Of a stretch of 64,000 nucleotides of DNA, positions 45,280-54,724 are shown piece after piece. The position numbers and the translations under genes are program-made. The stretch lies in the NCBI RefSeq assembly GCF_015694525.1, contig NZ_JADQDM010000016.1:52830-116829 (forward strand). The letters run 5' to 3'. Each line of letters starts with the position of its first letter. Within the stretch, counting starts at the first letter, position 1. Source of the DNA: Hymenobacter ruricola. Its GTDB lineage: Bacteria > Bacteroidota > Bacteroidia > Cytophagales > Hymenobacteraceae. Under the pieces are notes generated by a model. The model made no database searches, was not told where the DNA came from, and was given only the letters and a program-made list of their open reading frames with translations.

Positions 45280-46686
45280 ATGCCCAAATCCCGTTTACTT
45301 CCTGTTGCCATTATTTGCCTGGTCATTGCGGGCCTGATTACCCTACTGAGCGCCAACCACGTGCTGGCGCTGCCGGCGGCCGTGCCGGTGGCGGTGCGCT
45401 GGGCCGCCCTGCTGGCCGTGGCCGCCGCCGTGGCCCCGCGCCGCTCCCTCACCCTCTGGATAGTGGTGAGCATGCTGGTCGGCATCGAGCTGGGCCACGA
45501 CGCCCCCGGCGTGGCCATGAGCCTGAAGGTGCTGAGCGACGCCTTCCTGCGGCTGGTGAAAACCATCATCGCGCCGCTGGTTTTTGCCACGCTGGTGGTG
45601 GGCATCGCGGGCCACGCCAACCTGAAGCAGGTGGGCCGCATGGGCCTCAAAGCCCTGGTTTACTTTGAAATCGTCACCACGTTTGCCTTGTTCATCGGGC
45701 TGGCGGCCATCAACTTGACCAAGGCCGGCGTGGGTATCAGCCAGGCCGGCGTGAAAGAGGAAGCCCTGGCCGCCGCCCCGCCCCAAACCGCCGCCGACAT
45801 CATCCTGCACATTTTCCCCGAAAACATCGCCAAGTCGGTGGCCGAGGGGCAGGTTTTGCAGGTCGTCATTTTCGCCATTCTGTTCGCCATCGGTGTGGCC
45901 CTCACGCCCGAGGAGCCCCGCCGCCGCATGCTCAACTTCTGCGAAAGCCTGTCGGAAGTGATGTTTAAGTTCACCAACGTGGTGATGTATTTCGCGCCGC
46001 TGGGCGTGGGTGGGGCCCTGGCTTACACGGTGGGCAAAATGGGCTTTGCGCCGCTGCTGAATGCCTTTCAGCTGCTGCTCACGCTGTACGGGGCGCTCAT
46101 TGCCTTCGTGCTGCTGGTGCTGCTGCCGGTGGCGCTGCTGGCGCGGGTGCCGCTGCGCCGCTTCATCGCAGCCGTGGCCGAGCCGGTGAGCATCGCCTTC
46201 GCCACCACCTCCTCGGAAGCGGCGCTGCCCCGCGCCATGGAGGCCATGGAAGGCATCGGGGTGCCGCGCCGCATCGTGGCGTTCGTCATGCCCACGGGCT
46301 ACTCCTTCAACCTCGACGGCACCACGCTGTACTTGTCGCTGGCGGCGGTGTTTGTGGCCCAGGCGGCGGGCGTGCCGCTCAGCTTCAGCCAGCAGCTGCT
46401 GATGGTGTTCACCCTGATGCTCACCAGCAAGGGCGTGGCCGGCGTGCCGCGAGCCTCGCTCGTGATTCTGCTGGCCACGGTGGCCTCGTTCAACCTGCCG
46501 GCCTGGCCGGTGTTCATCATCCTCGGCATCGACGCGCTGATGGACATGGCCCGCACCGCCACCAACGTACTGGGCAACTGCCTGGCCACGGCCGTAGTGG
46601 CCCGTTGGGAAGGCGAATTCGTGGACGACTACCGCGGCCCCGACCTGACGGCGGCCGTGGAACAGCCCCAAACCGTAGAGAATTGA
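45280..46686 (+). CDS. dicarboxylate/amino-acid:cation symporter (DAACS)
   Basis: A 468-residue membrane protein with the DctA/GltP fold: eight helices, two re-entrant loops, and the signature ATTSSEAALPRAMEAMEG followed by SFNLDGTTLYLSLAAVFVAQA. The conserved DMARTATNVLGNCLATAVVA in the last helix binds substrate and cation. Likely substrates are C4-dicarboxylates, glutamate or aspartate; the choice is not readable. Its first 75 residues, with two extra hydrophobic helices, are an N-terminal extension relative to the classical members. Confidence 0.93.
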   Translation: MPKSRLLPVAIICLVIAGLITLLSANHVLALPAAVPVAVRWAALLAVAAAVAPRRSLTLWIVVSMLVGIELGHDAPGVAMSLKVLSDAFLRLVKTIIAPLVFATLVVGIAGHANLKQVGRMGLKALVYFEIVTTFALFIGLAAINLTKAGVGISQAGVKEEALAAAPPQTAADIILHIFPENIAKSVAEGQVLQVVIFAILFAIGVALTPEEPRRRMLNFCESLSEVMFKFTNVVMYFAPLGVGGALAYTVGKMGFAPLLNAFQLLLTLYGALIAFVLLVLLPVALLARVPLRRFIAAVAEPVSIAFATTSSEAALPRAMEAMEGIGVPRRIVAFVMPTGYSFNLDGTTLYLSLAAVFVAQAAGVPLSFSQQLLMVFTLMLTSKGVAGVPRASLVILLATVASFNLPAWPVFIILGIDALMDMARTATNVLGNCLATAVVARWEGEFVDDYRGPDLTAAVEQPQTVEN

Positions 46687-46876
46687 ACGAAAACTAGTCG
46701 GATTTTTTTAAACCAGTCGCTGGCTTTTTTTAGCCATTCACCGAGAAATAGCCGCTACGCGGCACAATTTGCCTAATTTAGCTTTTGTAACGCAGTACTT
46801 CGCTCTACCGAACCAGCGACCGGTACTTTCCGATTGTTGCCTTTCCTTTTTCTATTATTTCAAGTACCTCCCGTCT

Positions 46877-47536
46877 ATGAAAGCCACTCGTCAACTCGCG
46901 CTGCTTGCTCTGGCGCCCGCTTTGCTGCTGGCCCCGGCCTGCGTGTCGGTCAAAAACCAGATGCGCAGCACGCCCACGGCCACCATTGCCAACCGCCTGC
47001 CGGCCCTGGAGGTGCTCGCCGACCAGGGGCCCCTCGCGATGAATGACGGGGCGCTGCCCGAAGACCCGCTGAAACTGTTCCAGCAGGAGTGCCGCGTGAA
47101 CCTGACCGAGCCCACCGATTCGGCCACCTACGGCTACGCCAAGCTGGTGGTGAAAAAGGTGAAGACGCTGCGCACCGGCCGCGCCGTGCAGGGCCTGCAG
47201 GTGCTCACCTTCATGATTCCGGCGGTGGTGGGCATTCCGCTGGAATGGTACAAGACCACGCTGCAGGCCGAAGTGCAGGTGAGCGACGCCGCCGGCAACC
47301 TGCTGGGCTCCTACGCCGGCACCGGCTCCTCGGAAGTGAAGGTGGCCATGTACCACGGCTACTCACAAACCGCCGCCCCGCGCCTGGCCGACATCATTGC
47401 CCTGCGCGGCGCCATGGCCCAGATTCGGCCCCAGCTCGACACCGCCACCGCCCGCCTGCGCCCGCTGCTGCTGGCCGGCGGCACCGTGGAAAACCCCACG
47501 CTGCCTTCGTCGTCGGTGGTGACGGGCAGCCGCTAG
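46877..47536 (+). CDS. hypothetical lipoprotein
   Basis: A 219-residue protein with a lipoprotein signal (LLAPAC, Cys near residue 22). The mature part contains two beta-rich regions, one hydrophobic hairpin (VLTFMIPAVVGIPLEWYK), and a low-complexity C-terminus. No family is recognised. Residues 1-20 are the membrane-targeting signal; the ATG at 46877 was chosen over upstream in-frame codons that have no signal character. Confidence 0.65.
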   Translation: MKATRQLALLALAPALLLAPACVSVKNQMRSTPTATIANRLPALEVLADQGPLAMNDGALPEDPLKLFQQECRVNLTEPTDSATYGYAKLVVKKVKTLRTGRAVQGLQVLTFMIPAVVGIPLEWYKTTLQAEVQVSDAAGNLLGSYAGTGSSEVKVAMYHGYSQTAAPRLADIIALRGAMAQIRPQLDTATARLRPLLLAGGTVENPTLPSSSVVTGSR

Positions 47537-47630
47537 GCGCGGCACACAAGCTTTTGCGCATCTTTTCGTTTCCGGTGGCCCGCGGGGCCCGGTTTTGCCC
47601 ACTTGGTGGCGAGCCGGGCGCTGCGGGCCT

Positions 47631-47638
47631 TACCTTTG
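47631..47638 (+). promoter_or_regulatory. -7 box TACCTTTG
   Basis: Perfect TAnnTTTG match, 7 bases before the ATG at 47646. Confidence 0.5.
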
Positions 47639-47645
47639 GGCCGCT

Positions 47646-48164
47646 ATGGCAAACCTGCTGTCTCTTCGATTTTCTGCCTTGCTGCTGGCCCTCGGACTGG
47701 GCGGCTGCTGCGCCAACGACGTGTGCGAGTCCGACGACCCGCTGGCCGATGCCGTAAAGCTGCGCTTCTCGCCGAACTTCACGGTGAGCGACCTGGATAC
47801 CATTATCATTCAGCGCTATCCGAAGAGATTCACGGCCACCACCCGTCCCGAGAACGTGATACTGTTGCGCAACTCGGCGCAGGCGCGCGACTCTATTTTG
47901 CTGAATAACAATGCGCCGTTTGCGCGGGTGGGCAATACCAACCTGGGCGCCTACCGCTACGTGGTGCAGTACCTGGCGCACCCGAACAACTCCATCAGGC
48001 CAGTGACGACCAATGTGTTGGTCATCGACAGCATTCGGGTGCAGGGCAGCTATTACAACAGCAGCGCCTGCTGCACCAACTACCGCAACACCGGCAAAAC
48101 CGCATTCATCCAAGGCAAAACGTTTGACCTGACCCAGTTGCCCTCGCTGGAAATACCCAAGTAG
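47646..48164 (+). CDS. hypothetical lipoprotein
   Basis: A 172-residue protein with a lipoprotein signal (LGLGGC, Cys near residue 21, then CANDVCE). The mature part is beta-rich and Cys-containing (SSACCTNYRNT), ending in a FDLTQLPSLEIPK tail. No family is recognised. It has its own promoter with the -7 box 7 bases from the ATG. Confidence 0.65.
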   Translation: MANLLSLRFSALLLALGLGGCCANDVCESDDPLADAVKLRFSPNFTVSDLDTIIIQRYPKRFTATTRPENVILLRNSAQARDSILLNNNAPFARVGNTNLGAYRYVVQYLAHPNNSIRPVTTNVLVIDSIRVQGSYYNSSACCTNYRNTGKTAFIQGKTFDLTQLPSLEIPK

Positions 48165-48244
48165 CCGGGCCGGTCGGGGCGCACGTATAGGGCCTGCAGT
48201 CTCCCGCTGCAACGATTGGCCGGAGGCGCGTGTTTACTCTCACT

Positions 48245-50617
48245 ATGCTTCCTGATTCGCCCTTGCCCCTGGCCCTGGCCGTGCCCGACTCGCGCACCAA
48301 CGCGGCTCCTACGTCCTTCCCGTTTCGTTCCACGCTCAGCCTGGAGCCGCTCATTGCCTATTGGCAGCGCCGCGAGCAGTCGACCAACGCCGGCGTGCGC
48401 CTGCTGGCCGAAGCCATTGGCCAGCAGGTGGCCCAGGAGGCGTGGTGCCGCGGCCCCATCACCGACCTGGCGCTGCTGGAATGCAACTGCGACCTGATTG
48501 AGACGCTGATGCTGGCCGTGTTTCCACCGGCCTCGTTTGCCACCGACATCAGCGGCGTGGTGGGGCCATTTCAGCGGCACTGCTTCTACTCCACGGCGCT
48601 GTTTCAGGAGGTGATGCTGAACAAGGACCGTAGCATCAAGCAGCCGCTGAACATCGACATGCCGACCATGGAGCGGCACATGGGCCTGATGGCCTACCAC
48701 CTGGTGCTGAACCGGCTATACGGCGCCGAAATCCCGCCACTGGGGACCATCGTGTTCACGGTGCCCGACTATAAAATTGGCCTCTACCGCCACTACGGCG
48801 TTGGTTTCAACTCGGAATTTGTGACCGTGAACGTGGTGGGCGAGCCGCCGAAGCTCACGCCGGAGCAGGTGGAAATGCTGGTGCACAACCGCCACCGGCC
48901 CGAGCTGTGGCGCGAGCTGCTGCCGCCCGAGCACTTCGAGCTGGAGGGCTTCAACCTGCTGCAGCTGGTGGACGTGACCGACCAGGAAATCCTCTCGGAG
49001 TTGAAATACGACCTGCTGGAGCGCGACGTGCTGCAAAACGCAGCCCGTTTCGAGCAGATTCAGGAGAAGCTGCGGGTGCTGTTTGCGCAGCCCTCGCTGC
49101 AGCTGGGCATTGCCGCCTACGACGAGAAAAAGCGCGCTTTCGTGGATTTCGGCAAAAAAATCAACCACAGCTTTCTCACCAAGCAAGTCCAAAGCAACTC
49201 CGCGGCCGACGGCAGCTTCCGGCAGATATACGACCGGCTGCTGCGCGAGCGCGAGCCCCTGGTGCTGAAAGACGTGACCACGGCCGACATTCCGGAAGAC
49301 CTGCGCCAGCAGATTATGGGCCTGGGCATTCACTCGGCCATCCTGGCCCTGCTGCCTTACGGCAACGACACGGTGGGCCTGCTGGAGCTGGGCACGCCGC
49401 AGGTGGGCGCGCTCGATGAGTTCGACATGGACAAGGTGGCGCAGTTTGTGCCGCTGTTTGCGGTGGCGGTGAAGCGCAACGCCGAAGACCTGCAATCGCG
49501 GGTGCAATCGGTTATCCGCGAGAAGTTTACGGCCATTCACCCCACCATGGAATGGCGCTTTATGGACGCGGCCCGCAACCTGCTGACCAAGCTCGACGCC
49601 GGCAACCGCACGGCCGAGATGGAGCCCATCGTGTTCGAGGACGTGTACCCGCTGCACGGCTCCTGCGACATTCGCAGCAGCAGCACCGTGCGCAACGAAG
49701 CCATTCAGGGCGACCTGATTGAGCACCTCACCCTGGCCAACAAGGTGCTGAAAAAGGCCTCCGAATGCCAGGAGCTGCCCATTCTGGACGAGTTGAAGTT
49801 CTACGTCACCAAAAACCTGAAGCGCCTGCGCGAAGGCATGCTCTCGGGCGACGAGGCCAACATCTACGACTCGCTGAAGCGCGAGGTGGAGCCGCTGTTC
49901 GAATACCTGGCCACGCACACGCCCGAGCTGCGGCCCATCATCATCAAGTACTGGAGCAACATCGACCCCAAGCTGGGCATCCTCTACAAGCGGCGCCAGG
50001 ATTTTGAGACGAGCGTGACCACGCTGAATGACGCCGTGAGCGACTACCTCGACGAGGAGGAGGAAAAGGCCCAGCAGATGTTTCCGCACTACTTCCAGCG
50101 CTACAAAACCGACGGCGTGGAGTTCAACATCTACGTGGGCAGCACGCTGGTGGAGAATAAGCCGTTCGACCTGGTTTTCCTGAAAAACCTGCGCCTGTGG
50201 CAGCTGCTGACCATGGTGGAAATCACGCGCCGCACCGCCGCGCTAAAGGCCACCTTGCCCGTGCCCCTCGACACCACGCAGCTCATCCTCATCCACGGCC
50301 AGCCGCTGAGCATCCGGTTTCGGCAGGACGAGCGCCAGTTCGACGTGGACGGCGCCTACAACATCCGCTACGAAATCATCAAGAAGCGCATCGACAAAGC
50401 CACCGTGCTGGGCACCGGCGAGCGCCTCACCCAGCCCGGCACCATTGCCCTGGTTTACGCCCAAACCCGGGAGGCCGTGGAGTACTACGAGTACATCGAC
50501 TACCTACAGGACCGCGGCCTGCTGGAACCCGGCGTGGAAGAGCTGGAACTTGAAGAGTTGCAGGGCGTGAAAGGGCTGCTGGCCCTGCGCGTGAAGGTGA
50601 AAATCGGTGAGCAATAG
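48245..50617 (+). CDS. large GAF-like sensor/scaffold protein of unknown function
   Basis: A 790-residue soluble protein. A GAF-type small-ligand domain is suggested around residues 265-430 (LQLGIAAYDEKKRAFVDFGK then LALLPYGNDTVGLLELGTPQ). Flanking regions are long helical stretches with no family I recognise; the C-terminal 80 residues carry an acidic segment (VEELELEELQGVKGLL). No output domain (kinase, cyclase, HTH) is visible. It might be a cytosolic ligand-binding regulator. A GTG at 48230 would add five residues; the ATG at 48245 was chosen. Confidence 0.7.
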   Translation: MLPDSPLPLALAVPDSRTNAAPTSFPFRSTLSLEPLIAYWQRREQSTNAGVRLLAEAIGQQVAQEAWCRGPITDLALLECNCDLIETLMLAVFPPASFATDISGVVGPFQRHCFYSTALFQEVMLNKDRSIKQPLNIDMPTMERHMGLMAYHLVLNRLYGAEIPPLGTIVFTVPDYKIGLYRHYGVGFNSEFVTVNVVGEPPKLTPEQVEMLVHNRHRPELWRELLPPEHFELEGFNLLQLVDVTDQEILSELKYDLLERDVLQNAARFEQIQEKLRVLFAQPSLQLGIAAYDEKKRAFVDFGKKINHSFLTKQVQSNSAADGSFRQIYDRLLREREPLVLKDVTTADIPEDLRQQIMGLGIHSAILALLPYGNDTVGLLELGTPQVGALDEFDMDKVAQFVPLFAVAVKRNAEDLQSRVQSVIREKFTAIHPTMEWRFMDAARNLLTKLDAGNRTAEMEPIVFEDVYPLHGSCDIRSSSTVRNEAIQGDLIEHLTLANKVLKKASECQELPILDELKFYVTKNLKRLREGMLSGDEANIYDSLKREVEPLFEYLATHTPELRPIIIKYWSNIDPKLGILYKRRQDFETSVTTLNDAVSDYLDEEEEKAQQMFPHYFQRYKTDGVEFNIYVGSTLVENKPFDLVFLKNLRLWQLLTMVEITRRTAALKATLPVPLDTTQLILIHGQPLSIRFRQDERQFDVDGAYNIRYEIIKKRIDKATVLGTGERLTQPGTIALVYAQTREAVEYYEYIDYLQDRGLLEPGVEELELEELQGVKGLLALRVKVKIGEQ

Positions 50618-50642
50618 AATGTCAAGCCGAGCGCAACAGAAC

Positions 50643-50733
50643 GTCATGTCGAGCTTGTCGAGACATCTCGCTCGGGGCAGTAACCAATGGATTGGTGGTA
50701 GCACGCGAGATGTCTCGACAAGCTCGACATGAC
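50643..50733. repeat. intergenic inverted repeat, family A, copy 5
   Basis: Arms GTCATGTCGAGCTTGTCGAG and complement, core ACATCTCGC / GCGAGATGT. It lies between converging genes. Confidence 0.9.
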
Positions 50734-50763
50734 CGTTATACTACCTGCGGCAAGATGCGTTTT

Positions 50764-51444
50764 CTACCTCTTTTCCAGCGCCGCTTTTTCCTCTTTCCAA
50801 AACAGCTTCAGCCCGGCGCGGCAAGCCACCAGCCAGGCCGCCCCGCCTGCAAAGCCGGCCAGCACGTCGGTGGCGTAGTGGGCGTGCAGGCAAATGCGCG
50901 TGAGGCCGATGAGGCCGGCCCACAGCAGCAGCGGCACCGCCCAGCCGCGCTGCCCGAAGTGCCGGGCCAGCAGCCAGGCCAGGCAGCCGTAGAAGGTGAG
51001 CCCCAGCATGGCGTGCCCGCTGGGAAAGCTCAGCCCGTACGTGTGCAGCAGGGTATTGGCGGGCCGGGGGCGGTTGAAAAACGTTTTCAGCAACTGGTTG
51101 AGCAGCACGCTGCCGGCCATGGCCACCAGCCACTCCCAGGCCTCGCGCGGGTGGCCAAGCCGCCGCATCAGCAGCGGGCCGCCGATGCTGGCGGGCAGCA
51201 GAAAATACAGCGAGGCGAAAAACGTGACGAAGTTGATGGGCCCTTCGGCCCAGGGGTGGGCGCGCTGCCAGGCGTCGACGGTGGCAAAGGCCCACTGGTC
51301 AAGGGCCTGCGAATGGTGCACGAAGACCACCCGCGCCAGGTAGAAGAACCCCGCAAACGCGGCCACAAACAGCCCCAGCCCAATGGCCACTTCCGCGGTC
51401 AGCAGCCCGGCCAGGGCCCATAAACGAGTGGTGAGGCGGTTCAT
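50764..51444 (-). CDS. PAP2-family phosphatase
   Basis: A 226-residue integral membrane phosphatase with six helices. The three PAP2 motifs are present: KTFFNRPRP, LSFPSGHAML and TRICLHAHYATDVLAG, with the catalytic His residues. It probably acts on undecaprenyl pyrophosphate or phosphatidic acid at the outer face of the inner membrane; which one cannot be said. It converges on the GAF-like gene across a family A repeat, and the tRNA lies just upstream. Confidence 0.9.
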   Translation of the reverse strand: MNRLTTRLWALAGLLTAEVAIGLGLFVAAFAGFFYLARVVFVHHSQALDQWAFATVDAWQRAHPWAEGPINFVTFFASLYFLLPASIGGPLLMRRLGHPREAWEWLVAMAGSVLLNQLLKTFFNRPRPANTLLHTYGLSFPSGHAMLGLTFYGCLAWLLARHFGQRGWAVPLLLWAGLIGLTRICLHAHYATDVLAGFAGGAAWLVACRAGLKLFWKEEKAALEKR

Positions 51445-51494
51445 GAGCCGACGCTTGGGGATGGAATGCGAAAACCGTTGATACGAAAAACAGA

Positions 51495-51522
51495 AAAAGC
51501 CAGCCCTTTCGGACTGGCTTTT
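51495..51522 (-). terminator. terminator of the tRNA-Leu gene
   Basis: Stem AAAAGCCAG / CTGGCTTTT with an inner CC/GG pair, on the minus strand just downstream of the tRNA. Confidence 0.8.
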
Positions 51523-51529
51523 CTAAACG

Positions 51530-51611
51530 TGCGCTCGGAGAGACTCGAACTCTCACACCTTGCGGAACTGCCGCCTGAAGACAGCGCGTCTACCAATTTC
51601 GCCACAAGCGC
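51530..51611 (-). tRNA. tRNA-Leu(CAG)
   Basis: An 82-base class II tRNA. The acceptor stem is GCGCTTG with CGAGCGC, discriminator A; D-loop AAATTGGTAGA; anticodon arm CTGTC-TTCAGGC-GGCAG with CAG at 51577-51575 (reads CUG); a long variable arm and the T-arm GAGAG-TTCGAGT-CTCTC. CCA is not encoded. It stands alone with its own terminator. Confidence 0.95.
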
Positions 51612-51802
51612 AGTTGGGGCTAAAAAGCCGCGCCATCCGAGGGTGGAGCGGCCTTTTGATGGCACAAAGATACAGCCCCGATTTATCCCGACGCAACATT
51701 CGCTGCATTTTTTTCGGTATCCGAGGCCCGCTGTGGGCACCGCCAATTGTTTTTCAGTTACTTGCCGCATGATATTTTTTTCGCTGCGTAGCGCTTTGCG
51801 GC

Positions 51803-52486
51803 ATGTCTGAATGGCCAAACGACGCCTTTTCCGCCCCGGCCGGCGCGGCGCCCCTGCGTGGGTTCGACCGCGTGGCGTGGTGCTACGACGCGCTGGCCAG
51901 GCTGGTATTTGGGCCGGCCCAGCGGCGCGCGCAGGCGGCGGCCCTGGCGGGCCTGCCAGCGATGGAGGCGCCGCATGTGCTCATCCTGGGCGGTGGCACC
52001 GGCTGGGTGCTCACCGAACTGCTGCGGCGCCGGCCGCAAGCCACGGTGCTCTACCTGGAAGCCTCGCCCAATATGCTGGCCTGGGCCCGCAAGCGGCTGG
52101 CGCGGCAAAACCCCGCGGCGAGCACACAGGTGAAGTTTCGGCACGGCACGCAGGCCGCCTTGCGCTCCGCAGAAACTTTCGATGCGGTGGTCACTTTTTT
52201 TGTACTGGACTGCATTGCACTGCCGGAGCTGCCGGAGGCGCTGGGCCTGCTACGGCGGGCCCGGCGGCCCGGCGCGCCCTGGCTCGTGGCCGACTTCCGG
52301 CCGGCCGGTCGCGGCTGGCGCCATTGGCTATTGGTGGCGATGTACACGTTTTTCCGCCTCACCACGGGGCTGCGGGCCCGCGAGCTGCCGGACTTGCGCA
52401 CGGAGCTGGCCCGGCTGGGCCTGCGCCCCGCGCAGGAAGCGCGCTTTTTTGGCGAAGCAATTGAGGCCGTCGTTTATACGGAGTAG
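51803..52486 (+). CDS. SAM-dependent methyltransferase
   Basis: A 227-residue class I methyltransferase. The SAM-binding motif VLILGGGTGWVLTELL, the following acidic residue in LYLEASPNML, the motif around FDAVVTFFVLDCI, and RPGAPWLVADF are visible. The substrate is unknown; the fold is close to small-molecule or quinone-type methyltransferases. It is an isolated gene. The 182 bases that follow hold an imperfect hairpin near 52516-52562 and no further gene. Confidence 0.85.
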   Translation: MSEWPNDAFSAPAGAAPLRGFDRVAWCYDALARLVFGPAQRRAQAAALAGLPAMEAPHVLILGGGTGWVLTELLRRRPQATVLYLEASPNMLAWARKRLARQNPAASTQVKFRHGTQAALRSAETFDAVVTFFVLDCIALPELPEALGLLRRARRPGAPWLVADFRPAGRGWRHWLLVAMYTFFRLTTGLRARELPDLRTELARLGLRPAQEARFFGEAIEAVVYTE

Positions 52487-52668
52487 CGGCCGAGCTTTAC
52501 CCTTGATTTTTAATAACCGCCCCCAATATTGCGGAAACATAATTTTATCAGTATTGGGTGGCTTTTGCAGGGTTGATTCTATTCTTTTATTGTAAATTTT
52601 CCGCAACTTTGTATCGTACTTCGGTACCGGACTGTTAGGGTATACCTTGTTAACCTATAATTTCTACT

Positions 52669-54534
52669 ATGAGAAACCTCGCCCCTCTATTGTTTGCCTC
52701 GCTCGCGCTGGGCCTCACCGAAGCCCGTGCGCAGGCCGATGCGGGCGCGGGGCCTGCAGTGCGCTACACGGTGGCGTTTCCGAACGCGGTGCACCACGAG
52801 GCCAAGGTGACGGCCACGTTTGCCGGCCTGCCGGCCGGGCCGCTGCATGTGCGCATGGCCCGCAGCTCGCCGGGGCGCTACGCCCTGCACGACTTTGCCA
52901 AAAACGTGTACTACGTGGTGGCCACCGACGGCGCCAACCACCCCCTGCCCCTGAACCGCCCCGACCCCTACGGCTGGGACGTGACGCCGGCCGCCGACGG
53001 CAAGGTCATTTTCAGCTACACGCTGTACGGCGACCTTACCGACGGCACCTTCGCGGGCATCGACCAGCAGCACGCCCACCTCAACCCGCCGGCCACGCTC
53101 TGCTACGCCACGGGTCTGGAAGCGCGGGCGGCGGAAGTGAAATTTGAGCTGCCGGCCGGCTGGAAAGTGGCCACGCAGTTGCAGTCGGGCGCCGACAAAA
53201 CGGTGTACACCGCCCCCAACCTGCAATACCTCATGGACAGCCCGGTGTCGTTGGGCAACCAGCAGTTCCGGAGCTGGCAGGAGGGCGACCAGACCATTGA
53301 GCTGTCGCTGCTGTACCAGGGCACCAACGCTGAGATTGATGCCTTTGCCAAGAAGGTGCAGAAGGTGGTGAAAGAGGAAAAAGCGGTGTTTGGCGAGCTG
53401 CCGAAGTTCGACTTCGCGCGCTACACATTCATTGCCGACTACCTGAGCCAGGCCACCAGCGACGGCATGGAGCACCGCAACTCCACCTCGCTCACCAGCC
53501 CGCGCCCCTTGCGCGAGGAGGACGGCACCCGCAACCTGGGCACGGTGGCGCACGAGTTTTTCCACGCCTGGAACGTGGAGCGCCTGCGCCCGCGCGACCT
53601 GGAACCGTTCGACTTCCAGCGCGTGAACATGAGCGACATGCTGTGGCTGGCCGAGGGCTTCACGCAGTACTACGGCCGCCTGAGTTTGCGCCGGGCCAAG
53701 CTGATTGAGGACGAGGAGTTTTTCGACGACATCAGCGGCTGGGTGAACCAGCGCCAGAACAGCCCCGGCGCCCGCTACGCCTCGGCCATCGACATGAGCC
53801 GGCAGGCGGCCTTCACCGACGGCTCGGGCAGCGCCACGCCCATGAACACGGTGAACACCACGCTGTCGTACTACACTCAGGGCGCCGGCATTGCGCTGGT
53901 GCTCGACTTGCAGCTCCGTCAGTTCCACCGCACGTCGCTGGACAAGGTGATGCAGGCGCTGTGGCAGGAATTTGGTTCGAAGCAAGCCAATTACGCCCCC
54001 ACCAAGCCCTACACCATCCGCGACGTGCAGCGCGTGGTGGGCGAAGTGAGCAAGGACACGGTGTTTGCCGGGCGCTTCTTCCGCCAGTACGTCTACGGCC
54101 GCGAGATGCCCCGCTTCACCGAAAACCTGCTGGTGGCCGGCCTGGCCGTGATTCCGACGCGGGTGCTGGGCGCGGCCCTGCCCCGGCAGGTGGAATTTGA
54201 CGAAGAAGGCCGCTGCATCGTGGCCTACAACACCCAGATTGGCTCGGGCCTCTACAAGGCCGGCATCGACCGCGGCGACCAGCTGGTGATGCTCGACGGC
54301 AAGGAGCTGAAAAGCGCCGGCGACCTAGATGGCGTGCTGCGCAAGCACTCGCCCAGCGATGTGGTGTTTGTGAAGGTGAAAACCCGCGGCGGCGTGGAGC
54401 GCACTACCCAGCTCATTCTGGGCGAGGACCCCAACGTGCAGGTAAAATCCAACGACACGGTGGAGAAAATGGTGTATTCGCCCGCCCAGAAAGCCTTGCG
54501 CGAGGCCTGGCTGGCCAGCCAGGCCAGCAATTAG
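52669..54534 (+). CDS. M61 family glycyl aminopeptidase-like zinc peptidase with PDZ domain
   Basis: A 621-residue exported protein (signal peptide 1-22). The N-terminal beta domain (30-190) is followed by the catalytic zinc domain with HEFFH (residues 295-299) and the downstream Glu in LWLAEGFTQYYGRL. A PDZ domain occupies the C-terminal part (about 500-590; IGSGLYKAGIDRGDQLVMLD then LKSAGDLDGVLRKHSPS). M61 enzymes cut N-terminal residues from peptides. All active-site residues are present and the length is normal. It is followed by a strong terminator. Confidence 0.92.
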   Translation: MRNLAPLLFASLALGLTEARAQADAGAGPAVRYTVAFPNAVHHEAKVTATFAGLPAGPLHVRMARSSPGRYALHDFAKNVYYVVATDGANHPLPLNRPDPYGWDVTPAADGKVIFSYTLYGDLTDGTFAGIDQQHAHLNPPATLCYATGLEARAAEVKFELPAGWKVATQLQSGADKTVYTAPNLQYLMDSPVSLGNQQFRSWQEGDQTIELSLLYQGTNAEIDAFAKKVQKVVKEEKAVFGELPKFDFARYTFIADYLSQATSDGMEHRNSTSLTSPRPLREEDGTRNLGTVAHEFFHAWNVERLRPRDLEPFDFQRVNMSDMLWLAEGFTQYYGRLSLRRAKLIEDEEFFDDISGWVNQRQNSPGARYASAIDMSRQAAFTDGSGSATPMNTVNTTLSYYTQGAGIALVLDLQLRQFHRTSLDKVMQALWQEFGSKQANYAPTKPYTIRDVQRVVGEVSKDTVFAGRFFRQYVYGREMPRFTENLLVAGLAVIPTRVLGAALPRQVEFDEEGRCIVAYNTQIGSGLYKAGIDRGDQLVMLDGKELKSAGDLDGVLRKHSPSDVVFVKVKTRGGVERTTQLILGEDPNVQVKSNDTVEKMVYSPAQKALREAWLASQASN

Positions 54535-54557
54535 CTTTCGTTGCGGCTTTCGGAAAT

Positions 54558-54614
54558 AAAGCCCTGCTGAACCGGCGTTTGACCTCGCAACGCCGGCCCA
54601 GCAGGGCTTTTTTG
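54558..54614 (+). terminator. rho-independent terminator
   Basis: Long stem AAAGCCCTGCTG / CAGCAGGGCTTT with an inner CCGGCGTT / AACGCCGG stem and a T-run, 24 bases after the M61 gene. Confidence 0.88.
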
Positions 54615-54724
54615 CGTAGGGTTGGCAGGCCACCTTGGATTGCCCGATATCTTTACCTTTGAATCGTTGCCGGCCTTTTTTGCCCGTCGGCCGGCGGCCC
54701 GTTTCTTCCTTTCCAGCTCCTGCT

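Noticed and set aside
52516..52562. Riboswitch or attenuator before the M61 peptidase gene
   Set aside because: The hairpin is imperfect and no conserved aptamer motif is visible; it may only be a weak terminator of the methyltransferase gene.
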